A stretch of 64,000 bases of DNA from Fidelibacterota bacterium 408169 (GTDB lineage Bacteria > Fidelibacterota > Marinisomatia > Marinisomatales > TCS55), in NCBI GenBank assembly GCA_002256485.1, contig NNSG01000011.1, positions 1 through 64,000 on the forward strand. Reading direction: 5' to 3'. The position numbers and the translations under genes are program-made. The notes under the pieces are model-generated. The model worked only from the letters and a program-made list of their open reading frames with translations, had not been told where the DNA came from and made no database searches. Below, piece after piece: positions 36,971 to 44,466 of the stretch. Each line of letters starts with the position of its first letter. The stretch's first letter is position 1.

Positions 36971-37777
36971 ATGATTTCTTACAGGATAATACTGATGTTG
37001 ATGCTTACAAACCAGAATCCCATGGATGATCTGAAAATACCCTGTTCGGATTGCCACCATCCGGATGGCTGGCTTCCCTTGAGAGCTGGCATGAAATTTG
37101 AGCATGATAACACAGCATTTCCATTATTAGGCAATCATAATTTTGCTGATTGTGTCCAATGTCATTTTGGATCAACAACTGCTGAAAAGCATAATTTTAA
37201 ACAATCATCATCTGATTGTTATGCCTGTCATTTTGATATTCACCAAACATCCTTTGGACAAGAATGCGAAGAATGCCATACCACATTTTCCTGGGATTTA
37301 ACTCAACATACATTTGATCATGATTTTACTTTGTTTCCTTTGATAGGAGCACACAGACAAATTGAATGCAGTGCGTGTCATAATAAACCATTATCAGTTA
37401 TAAAAAATGATTTATCGTTTACATGTTCAGCGTGTCATTATGATGTATTCATTGCAGCTAAAGAAAATGGTCACTCAGATAATGAAGATTGCATTATTTG
37501 TCATAATACACGTGTTTGGGTGCCATCAGATATGAGTAATCATGATCGCATGTTTCCCATCTATTCCGGAGAACATGCTGGAGAATGGTCATCGTGCGAA
37601 GCCGAATGTCATATCAATCCCAGCGATTATTCAGATTTTTCCTGCGGATTAAATGGAGTGTGTCATGAACATGATAAAAGTGATATGGATGATGAACATG
37701 AAGGAGAAACAAGTGGGTATGTATATGAAAGCCAGTCTTGTTTTCAATGCCATCCAAGAGGAAGTGAAGATGATTAA
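36971..37777 (+). CDS. Multihaem cytochrome c with eight CXXCH motifs plus variants
   Basis: I start this protein of about 268 residues at the ATG at 36971, because the longer frame begins with a TTG inside the previous gene and would put an extra segment before the signal peptide. It has eight CXXCH motifs plus one CX3CH (CEAECH) and one CX5CH (CGLNGVCH), which may or may not bind haem. Its first 120 residues closely match the start of the preceding cytochrome (the AEKHNF, CHFDIHQTSFGQECEECH block), so the two are paralogues. The signal region is hydrophobic (IILMLMLTNQ). It overlaps the barrel gene by 8 bp. Confidence 0.93.
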   Translation: MISYRIILMLMLTNQNPMDDLKIPCSDCHHPDGWLPLRAGMKFEHDNTAFPLLGNHNFADCVQCHFGSTTAEKHNFKQSSSDCYACHFDIHQTSFGQECEECHTTFSWDLTQHTFDHDFTLFPLIGAHRQIECSACHNKPLSVIKNDLSFTCSACHYDVFIAAKENGHSDNEDCIICHNTRVWVPSDMSNHDRMFPIYSGEHAGEWSSCEAECHINPSDYSDFSCGLNGVCHEHDKSDMDDEHEGETSGYVYESQSCFQCHPRGSEDD

Positions 37778-39311
37778 AAAGATTATTTTAATAACAATAT
37801 ACCTTACAATGAGTTTTGCTCAAGAAAAATTGGGACTACAAGTTGAAGGTACTGTTACTTATATCACTATTGAAAATGTTTACTGTGATTTGGGTTCAGA
37901 GCAGGGAGTAGGATTGGGTGATACACTTAAAGTTTTGCGCCGTAATGATGAAATAGGAATTTTAGTTGTACAAAGTACAGGTAGAAAATCGTCTGTAACA
38001 ATTCCATTGGTTTCTGCAAATCTTTTTCAGTTAGGAGACAGAGTTTTATTTACCGCGAAAGAAAAGAAAACTGTTTCAGAAAACATAATTGAAGAGAAAA
38101 AAATTGAGGAACCCATCAAAAAGAAGAAAAGGACAAAACCATTATTTGATCAGGGTGGTTCAGTCTCGCTTCGTGGGAACTGGAATGAATACAGTGGAGG
38201 ATCGCAACATCAACGCTTGCTGGGGAATTTAAATTATCGGTTGGGAATTGACTTACCCCTAAAAACCCAAATGTGGATTTATGGTCATAATAATTTTATG
38301 GAGAATTCATTTCGTTTGTATCAAATGCGATTGGAATTTGGAGACAAGAATGACCGGTTATTTGGACAGGTTGGGCGTCTTTATGCATCTGAATTGGCCG
38401 GTATAGGTGCGGTGGATGGTGCTATGGTGTCAGTAGGGAAAAATCGTCGTAGTCGTGTAGGCGTTTTGGCAGGATATCAACCACGTTTTTTGAAAACAGA
38501 ATTATCAACCCACGTATCAAAAATCGGAGTTTATTCTACTAACGAATGGAAACCTAATAAGCAGATTATCCGATTTAACATCGCTTTGGTGGGGCAATAT
38601 ACCCAAAACGCAATTGATCGAGAATTTCTCTATTTCAGATTCTATTGGAAAACGAAGTCAAATTATGAATTTAGCTGGTACGAAACAGTCGACATGTATA
38701 GAGATTCTACCATTTATGACAGATCACAAATTGAGCCAATTTCTTCCCAGATTTCTATTCGATACAGACTTGGGAAAATTTTAACACTCAATTCCCGTTT
38801 ATCATCCAGAAGACAAATTGTTTATCGGCAAACAGGCACCATGATTGCGGATTCATTATTTGTAGACGAATTACGTTCGGGCTGGTACAATGCGATCCAA
38901 ATTCGCACAGAAGATTGGGGAACATTACGAATCAGCAGTAACCACCGTGTGCAGACAAACAGTTCGGAGTTATCTCAAGTCTATTCCGGTAGTTATACTG
39001 CACCACGATTTAGAAATAACATTTACGTTCGGTTTTCCTCATCATACATTAAAAATATGCTCATTACCGGATTAAGAAACAGGGTCAGCATTTCAAAATC
39101 ATTTAATGGTAAAGGTTCTATGTTTGCCGATTATGATCTATATGTTTACGGATTTGGGAATCAATTGGCTGATTATAACAGGCATACACTATCCTTTGGT
39201 ATGAACTATCGGTTAATGAAAAAAATAAGTACTAATTTATCTATGGACTTAAGTAAGGATGGTGAATTCAATTCCATTTATTCTTATTTTGGTTTCTCAT
39301 ACAGATTATAA
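37770..39311 (+). CDS. Predicted outer-membrane beta-barrel protein of the cytochrome operon
   Basis: This protein of about 513 residues has a signal peptide (MIKKIILITIYLTMSFAQ) and a small N-terminal domain with GLQVEGTVTYITIENVYCDLGSEQGVGLGDTLKVLRR, resembling an SH3-like/FlgT-C fold. A Lys/Glu linker follows, then about 340 residues of alternating amphipathic, aromatic-rich strands ending in YSYFGFSYRL, which fits a barrel. I start at the ATG at 37770 because the longer frame to 37653 overlaps the cytochrome in another reading frame. By position it may be the porin part of a porin-cytochrome conduit. No sequence similarity to MtrB or OmbB is claimed. Confidence 0.82.
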   Translation: MIKKIILITIYLTMSFAQEKLGLQVEGTVTYITIENVYCDLGSEQGVGLGDTLKVLRRNDEIGILVVQSTGRKSSVTIPLVSANLFQLGDRVLFTAKEKKTVSENIIEEKKIEEPIKKKKRTKPLFDQGGSVSLRGNWNEYSGGSQHQRLLGNLNYRLGIDLPLKTQMWIYGHNNFMENSFRLYQMRLEFGDKNDRLFGQVGRLYASELAGIGAVDGAMVSVGKNRRSRVGVLAGYQPRFLKTELSTHVSKIGVYSTNEWKPNKQIIRFNIALVGQYTQNAIDREFLYFRFYWKTKSNYEFSWYETVDMYRDSTIYDRSQIEPISSQISIRYRLGKILTLNSRLSSRRQIVYRQTGTMIADSLFVDELRSGWYNAIQIRTEDWGTLRISSNHRVQTNSSELSQVYSGSYTAPRFRNNIYVRFSSSYIKNMLITGLRNRVSISKSFNGKGSMFADYDLYVYGFGNQLADYNRHTLSFGMNYRLMKKISTNLSMDLSKDGEFNSIYSYFGFSYRL

Positions 39312-39335
39312 AAAACCCCTCTTTCGAGGGGTTTT
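39312..39335. terminator. Strong bidirectional rho-independent terminator
   Basis: A perfect 10-bp stem (AAAACCCCTC with its complement) closes a TTTC loop directly after the barrel-gene stop. A T-rich tract follows on the plus strand, and the A-rich flank gives one on the minus strand, so it can end both the cytochrome operon and the tRNA-Glu transcript. Confidence 0.92.
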
Positions 39336-39341
39336 ATTTTG

Positions 39342-39413
39342 TAGCCCGTAGGAGAATCGAACTCCTGTTGCCAGGATGAAAACCTGGAGTCCTAACCACT
39401 AGACGAACGGGCC
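39342..39413 (-). tRNA. tRNA-Glu (anticodon TTC)
   Basis: The minus strand folds into a 72-nt cloverleaf. The acceptor stem is GGCCCGT paired with ACGGGCT, the first pair being a G-T wobble. The D-loop has GTGGTTAGGAC, the anticodon stem CCAGG/CCTGG encloses TTTTCAT with anticodon TTC, and the T-loop has GTTCGATTC. CCA is not encoded. It faces the cytochrome operon across the shared terminator. Confidence 0.96.
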
Positions 39414-39473
39414 GTGATTTCTTGTAAATAAGGGCCGCAAATTTATATTTATTAATTCGTCAGAACAAAAATT

Positions 39474-39797
39474 TTATTCAGTTTTTTCTCCTGCATTATC
39501 AAATATATCCAATAGTTCACCTTTTTCATGGAGTTCTATGGTAATATCTGCTCCGCCAATCAGCTCACTGTTTACAAATAATTGGGGAATTGTAGGCCAG
39601 TTAGAATATTCAGACAGTTTTACTCTTATTTCAGGATCAGTCAGTACATTTGTTGATTTATATTCAACTCCGTAATGATTCAAAACCTGAACGACTGAAT
39701 TGGAAAATCCGCACATGGGCATTTCCGGTGTTCCCTTCATATAGAGCATGATAGAATTCGTTTTAATATCGTTAATTATTTGTTCTTTTAATTCCAT
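39474..39797 (-). CDS. grxD: Monothiol glutaredoxin, Grx4/GrxD type
   Basis: This 107-residue protein has the monothiol CGFS active site in PMCGFSNSVV, the cis-proline in WPTIPQLFVN and the GGADI glutathione-binding end. Such proteins bind a [2Fe-2S] cluster as a dimer or with a BolA partner and deliver clusters. A bolA gene lies 49 bp upstream on the same strand, in line with a functional pair. The length is standard for the family. Confidence 0.95.
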   Translation of the reverse strand: MELKEQIINDIKTNSIMLYMKGTPEMPMCGFSNSVVQVLNHYGVEYKSTNVLTDPEIRVKLSEYSNWPTIPQLFVNSELIGGADITIELHEKGELLDIFDNAGEKTE

Positions 39798-39846
39798 TTT
39801 TATTCCTCTTTGAGATAGACGACAGTCGAAAAACGATAGCCGAAAG

Positions 39847-40095
39847 TTATGATATTGTATTTTTCCATTGTTCTTTGGTTAATGTTTTCAATTGCATTGC
39901 ATGAATTTCATTTGTCATGAAACTGCCCAAGGCTTTGTAAACAAGCTGATGTTGCTGCACCATAGATTTTCCATCAAACGAATCACTAATGACAATAGCG
40001 CTAAAATGATCATTTGTCCCTGTGGTGTCGATGACTTCCACATAGGCATCAGGAATTTCGTTTAATATTAAATCTTTTACTTTTTCAGAATCCAT
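39847..40095 (-). CDS. bolA: BolA-family protein
   Basis: This 82-residue protein has the BolA pattern: SEKVKDLILNEIPDAYVEV, the central NDHFSAIVISDSFDGKSMVQQHQLVYKALG and a C-terminal EIHAMQLKTLT. The histidine in EIHAMQLK corresponds to the cluster-ligating invariant histidine. The open frame extends 17 residues upstream to 40146. I use the ATG at 40095, which fits BolA length and starts at the first helix. It is co-directional with grxD, and the two products typically form a [2Fe-2S] heterodimer for iron-sulfur trafficking. Confidence 0.9.
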   Translation of the reverse strand: MDSEKVKDLILNEIPDAYVEVIDTTGTNDHFSAIVISDSFDGKSMVQQHQLVYKALGSFMTNEIHAMQLKTLTKEQWKNTIS

Positions 40096-40186
40096 AATCA
40101 AATGAGATGATTGCCAAACCAAGTACCATATGAAATTAGGAATCATTTTGCATAATGTCCGAACATTGTTATAACCTCATACCCTT

Positions 40187-40951
40187 ATGAAATTGATTTC
40201 ATGGAATGTTAACGGCGTCAGGGCCGTGAATAAAAAAGGATTCCTTAAATGGTTGCAAGACGCCGATCCTGATATCCTCTGTCTGCAGGAGACAAAAGCT
40301 CATGTGGAACAGTTACCCGGTGAATTATTGGAAGGTCATGGCTACCATACGTATTGGCATTCCGGTGAAAAAAGAGGATATAGCGGTGTGGCAACATATT
40401 GTAAGGCTGAAGCACTGTATGTACAAGAAGGGTTGGGAATTGATATTTTTGATCGAGAGGGACGTGTACTTATAACTGAACATCCAAACTTTTTACTCTA
40501 TAATATTTATTTCCCTAACGGTCAGCGTGATCAGGAACGTCTGCAATATAAATTAGATTTTTATGATGCACTTTTGCCTATAATCAATGAACAAGTAGAA
40601 TCCGGAAATAACGTTATAGTTACAGGTGATTGGAATACAGCTCATCATCCAATCGACTTGGCACGACCAAAAGATAATATAAAAAATAGCGGATTTATGC
40701 CCATCGAACGAGAGCGGTTGGATTCGTATGAAGAAAATGGTTGGGTGGATACTTTTCGCCTTTTTCATCCCGAAGGAGATCGGTATTCATGGTGGACATA
40801 TCGCTTTGGAGCACGAACCAGAAACGTAGGTTGGCGTATCGATTATTTCTTTGTAAATGAAGGATTTACTGACCAAGTTCTGGATGGAGATATTCATCAT
40901 GAAATCATGGGCTCTGACCATTGCCCAATATCATTAGAGGTGGAAGATTGA
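40187..40951 (+). CDS. xth: Exodeoxyribonuclease III
   Basis: This 254-residue protein has the full ExoIII set: SWNVNGVRA, the catalytic glutamate in LQETKA, a YSGVA motif, VTGDWNTAH and the C-terminal GWRIDYFFVNE and GSDHCPI with Asp-His. It cuts apurinic sites and degrades 3' ends of duplex DNA in base excision repair. It diverges from bolA over 91 bp. Its stop overlaps a TTG start of the AMP nucleosidase gene (TTGA). Confidence 0.95.
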   Translation: MKLISWNVNGVRAVNKKGFLKWLQDADPDILCLQETKAHVEQLPGELLEGHGYHTYWHSGEKRGYSGVATYCKAEALYVQEGLGIDIFDREGRVLITEHPNFLLYNIYFPNGQRDQERLQYKLDFYDALLPIINEQVESGNNVIVTGDWNTAHHPIDLARPKDNIKNSGFMPIERERLDSYEENGWVDTFRLFHPEGDRYSWWTYRFGARTRNVGWRIDYFFVNEGFTDQVLDGDIHHEIMGSDHCPISLEVED

Positions 40952-41721
40952 AAACAAAAGCAGATATAGTTAAAAATTGGATTAAGCGTTACACCGGTAC
41001 ACCACCCGAAAACTTTGGTGATTGGATATTGCTGACAAATTTTCAGAATTATGTGGAAAAGTTCGCCGAAAGATTTAATGTGGAAGTAAATGGTCTGGGT
41101 GGCCCCATGACATCTGCTACTAACAAGGATGGATTAAGTATTATTAATTTTGGTATCGGCAGTGCAAATGCGGCGACAATCATGGACTTACTTTCAGCCA
41201 TTAATCCAAAAGGTGTTTTGTTTCTTGGGAAGTGTGGCGGATTAAAGCATTCTACGGAAATTGGCCATTTTATTCTCCCCAGTGCTGCCATTCGCGGTGA
41301 AGGTACAGGCAATGATTATTTTCCTAAAGAAGTACCCGCATTACCTTCATTTAAAATTCATAAATATGTTTCAGATAAATTATATGAAAAGGATTTAGAA
41401 TATCGTACAGGTGTTATTTATACAACCAATCGCCGAGTGTGGGAATATGATGAAGATTTTAAGGAATATTTGAAAAAAGTACGTGTCATCGGAATTGATA
41501 TGGAAACTGCTACCATTTTTGTTGTTGGCTTTGCCAACGGAATAGAACGGGGAGCACTGCTTCTTGTATCAGATACTCCTATGACACCTGAAGGAATAAA
41601 AACATCTGAATCAGATTCAAAAGTCACACAAAAATTTGTTGATCTACATTTAGATATTGGAATTGACGCCATGAGCCATATCGGTAATGAAGGTGAGCAG
41701 ATTAAACATTTTAAATATTAA
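40948..41721 (+). CDS. amn: AMP nucleosidase (short form)
   Basis: This protein of about 257 residues has the nucleoside phosphorylase-like fold with INFGIGSANAATIMDLL, the phosphate/ribose loop GKCGGLKHSTEIGHF and GIDMETATIF with the base-binding acid. It hydrolyses AMP to adenine and ribose 5-phosphate. The E. coli enzyme is about 480 residues; this is the short form found in Bacteroidota. I start at the TTG at 40948, which overlaps the xth stop by 4 bp and has GGTGG just upstream. A TTG at 40921 is the other candidate. Confidence 0.88.
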   Translation: MKTKADIVKNWIKRYTGTPPENFGDWILLTNFQNYVEKFAERFNVEVNGLGGPMTSATNKDGLSIINFGIGSANAATIMDLLSAINPKGVLFLGKCGGLKHSTEIGHFILPSAAIRGEGTGNDYFPKEVPALPSFKIHKYVSDKLYEKDLEYRTGVIYTTNRRVWEYDEDFKEYLKKVRVIGIDMETATIFVVGFANGIERGALLLVSDTPMTPEGIKTSESDSKVTQKFVDLHLDIGIDAMSHIGNEGEQIKHFKY

Positions 41722-41722
41722 T

Positions 41723-42394
41723 ATGAAAAAGAAACTATTTACTCTTTTATTGACAATTGTTCTGGTTTTTCCTCAAACGGGAAAATTGAAAGTGGGATTT
41801 GATATTGATGATACAGTTCTTTTTTCAGAACCTATGTTTCAGTATCATATTAAACAGAAAGGGTTACCCATTGATTTTGGTTGGATCAATTCAAATGACA
41901 AGGATTTTTCCATTCCCATTTCACCCACCATTGAACTCATTCATTATTTCAGAGCGAATGGACATGAAGTATATTATATTACAGCACGCCCGGGTGAAAA
42001 TGGTGATATTTTAGCACACTATCTCACAGAAGTTCTTGGTTACAAAATTCGTAAAAATACAGATTTGTATTTTATGCCCAAGGATACACTTGAAGGGGTA
42101 AAATATACATCCAAACACAGAAAAATGAATGAACTTGGACTGGACCTGTTTTATGGGGATTCAGATACGGATATTATTGCTGCTTTGAAAGCCGGAATTC
42201 ATCCTGTACGTGTGGTACGTCATTACAAATCCATTGAACAATACGGGGCTAATTATTTTGGTAATACTCAAAAAGGTGATGTAAAAAAAGCACCATTTGA
42301 TTCAAATAATCTAAATACATTTTACAGTAAATCAGTTGGCATTTTCGGCGAATCCATTTATCCCATTATTTGGACAGGTCCTGGTGAAGAATAA
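41723..42394 (+). CDS. aphA: Exported class B (AphA-type) acid phosphatase
   Basis: This 223-residue protein has a signal peptide (to about residue 18) and HAD class B motifs: GFDIDDTVLFSEP with the two catalytic aspartates, YYITARPG and FYGDSDTDI. It would release phosphate from nucleotides in the periplasm, which pairs with the AMP nucleosidase just upstream (1-bp gap), though the two act in different compartments. I start at the ATG at 41723 rather than the upstream frame start at 41687, because the signal peptide begins there. Confidence 0.88.
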   Translation: MKKKLFTLLLTIVLVFPQTGKLKVGFDIDDTVLFSEPMFQYHIKQKGLPIDFGWINSNDKDFSIPISPTIELIHYFRANGHEVYYITARPGENGDILAHYLTEVLGYKIRKNTDLYFMPKDTLEGVKYTSKHRKMNELGLDLFYGDSDTDIIAALKAGIHPVRVVRHYKSIEQYGANYFGNTQKGDVKKAPFDSNNLNTFYSKSVGIFGESIYPIIWTGPGEE

Positions 42395-43577
42395 AATATT
42401 TTGGATCTGTTTGCTGGGTATAGTCACTGCGGCAGATTTGGAATGGAAAGGGGAATTTCGATACCGGGTAGAATCAGATAAAGGAATGTCTAATTCAGAT
42501 TCACTATTTAATAGCGGTAGAAACACCTTTCATTATACGCGATCCAGAATCAGCTTAAGGATGGTTCAGGGACCCATTACAGGGTTTGCTCAAATTCAGG
42601 ACTCACGATTGTTAGGTGGTGAAGAAAATTTATCTGGTTCTTCAAAACCTTCTGGAACAAAAATAGAATTTCATCAGGTGTATTTTGAGATCCACAATCT
42701 GCTGAAAAGAAATTGGTCCATGCGTTTCGGTCGTTTTGAATTACCTTTAGGGGGTGAAAGATTATTCAGTAAAACAAACTGGAATAATTTTGGGAGATCA
42801 TTCGAAGGAATGCATTCGTTTGGTAGTAACCGTATTGGAAGGTTAGATCTTTTTAGCCTGTTTATTGTAGAAAGGTCCAATGAATACCCTTCTGATGAAT
42901 ATGATGAAGTTATCAATGGTTTGTATTTTACCAAGAAAAGAGATTTTGGTTTGTTTAAACTTTTAGATCTTTATATGATCAATGAACAAACACAATCCAT
43001 TGACCTTAATAGAGATCCATATCGGAATACTGCTGGATCAAGAATGTTCATCAAATTTCTATTTTTAGATATTGTATCAGAATTTGCATATCAATTTGGA
43101 AAATGGGAAAATGGTTCTTTGTTTATGGATATTAAAAGTGAAATGTTTGTATTTAATGCAAGAATTGATTTGTCAATGATACCAATTGTAGAAATGATCA
43201 GTTTTGGGAAAGAGAATTTTACAGGGTTTGATTCAACCCTTTCCAATATTTCAGGATTTGCTAATCCATATGGTGCCGGCCATAAATACCACGGCTATTA
43301 TGATAACCACACGAGGTTTAATGACAATTTTCAAAAAGGGCTTGATGAGTGGAATGTGAAAACAGTCTTTTCACTTCCGGGAGATTTTAAGCTTAATGTC
43401 CATTATCATGATTTTAAAGATGGTGTGCATTCTGATCCACTGGGGACAGAATTGGATCTGATTTTTTCCAAGAAACTGGGTTTTGGAGGTGTGTTGCAAC
43501 AAGGCTTCGCCCGTTATTGGGAAGAGGGCGGTGACCAACTGGATTACAGTTGGCTCATGCTATCATTTACTCTGTAA
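42384..43577 (+). CDS. Porin-like outer-membrane protein (alginate-export-like domain)
   Basis: This protein of about 397 residues begins with a signal peptide from a GTG at 42384 that overlaps the aphA stop by 11 bp. The mature part has alternating strands with SMRFGRFELPLGGERLFSKTNWNNFGRSFEG, a pattern reminiscent of alginate-export porins, and ends in WLMLSFTL, which fits a barrel terminus. It is likely a porin for an anionic or sugar substrate. The upstream TTG at 42336 would place residues before the signal peptide, so I reject it. It converges with the groES-like gene, overlapping 11 bp. Confidence 0.78.
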   Translation: MKNKIFWICLLGIVTAADLEWKGEFRYRVESDKGMSNSDSLFNSGRNTFHYTRSRISLRMVQGPITGFAQIQDSRLLGGEENLSGSSKPSGTKIEFHQVYFEIHNLLKRNWSMRFGRFELPLGGERLFSKTNWNNFGRSFEGMHSFGSNRIGRLDLFSLFIVERSNEYPSDEYDEVINGLYFTKKRDFGLFKLLDLYMINEQTQSIDLNRDPYRNTAGSRMFIKFLFLDIVSEFAYQFGKWENGSLFMDIKSEMFVFNARIDLSMIPIVEMISFGKENFTGFDSTLSNISGFANPYGAGHKYHGYYDNHTRFNDNFQKGLDEWNVKTVFSLPGDFKLNVHYHDFKDGVHSDPLGTELDLIFSKKLGFGGVLQQGFARYWEEGGDQLDYSWLMLSFTL

Positions 43578-43947
43578 GACTATTCAGGTCGTCGCGAATT
43601 AAAACAAGAATAGCAGACTGAGGAACAATCAAATAATTATCCTTTTCTACTTTGATTTCAATGGCAGCTTTATTTAGGAATAATGCATAATCACCTAATT
43701 CTGCTTGGGTGGGAATATATTTGATACCACCATGTGTTTCCGTTTTCCAAGGTTCATCACCCACGTCATCAGGATTCCCTACGGGGATTCCAGGGCCGAC
43801 TTCCACAATGATTCCACCGCGGATTTCCTGCTTTTCCAACACGCTTGGAGGAAGGTAAAGCCCGGCAGCAGATTTACTTTCCCCTTTATCCGGTTGAATC
43901 AAAACTCTGTCACCTACAACAATTATTTGTTTTTTCTTATGTCGCAT
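43567..43947 (-). CDS. GroES-like co-chaperonin, orphan
   Basis: This 126-residue protein has the Cpn10 start VVGDRVLIQPDKGESKSAAGLYLP, a long mobile loop and the end EKDNYLIVPQSAILVLIRDD. It carries an insertion around GIPVGNPDDVGDEPWKTETHGG that ordinary GroES of about 95 residues lacks. No GroEL gene is near. It may be a second, diverged co-chaperonin or have its own role. The 3' end overlaps the porin-like gene. Confidence 0.83.
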   Translation of the reverse strand: MRHKKKQIIVVGDRVLIQPDKGESKSAAGLYLPPSVLEKQEIRGGIIVEVGPGIPVGNPDDVGDEPWKTETHGGIKYIPTQAELGDYALFLNKAAIEIKVEKDNYLIVPQSAILVLIRDDLNSLTE

Positions 43948-43973
43948 AGTGTAATATTACGAAATTAGCCAAA

Positions 43974-44402
43974 ATGTTATCAGTTAAATATATCGAAACA
44001 GAAGATGAATACATCACTGCCGTAACCATCCGTAAAGCGGTTTTCATTGTAGAGCAACATGTTCCTCTGGAAGAAGAGATTGATGAATATGAAAAAATAG
44101 CGACACATATTCTTGCATTGGAAAATAGTAAAGCAGTGGGAACAGCCAGATGGAGATATACTGATGATGGAGTAAAATTAGAACGATTTGCAGTTTTGGA
44201 ACCTTATAGAAATCATGGCGTAGGCAGGGCACTAGTAGAATTTGCTGTAGACGAATTGAGGGAAGAAAACATGCTGTATTTGAACGCACAGGAATATGTA
44301 ATTCCATTTTACCGAAAGTTTAATTTTGAGGAAATTGGCGATATATTTTACGAAGCTGAAATACCTCACAAGAAAATGGTTTACAATAAAGAAAAAGTAT
44401 AA
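43974..44402 (+). CDS. GNAT-family N-acetyltransferase (ElaA-like)
   Basis: This 142-residue protein has the GNAT acetyl-CoA motif in LEPYRNHGVGRALVEFAVDEL and the start AVTIRKAVFIVEQHVPLEEEIDEYE, which matches the ElaA/YjcF group. NAQEYVIPFYRKFNFEEIG is the C-terminal strand-helix. The substrate is unknown. It diverges from the groES-like gene by 26 bp. Confidence 0.9.
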   Translation: MLSVKYIETEDEYITAVTIRKAVFIVEQHVPLEEEIDEYEKIATHILALENSKAVGTARWRYTDDGVKLERFAVLEPYRNHGVGRALVEFAVDELREENMLYLNAQEYVIPFYRKFNFEEIGDIFYEAEIPHKKMVYNKEKV

Positions 44403-44466
44403 CTTTTACCTGTTTTTGTAAAGAAGTGTAAATTCTCAACAACCAAATCGCCTAACAAACAAATTT

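Noticed and set aside
37653-37769. N-terminal extension of the barrel protein
   Set aside because: It lies in another frame of the eight-haem cytochrome gene, and the signal peptide begins at the ATG at 37770.
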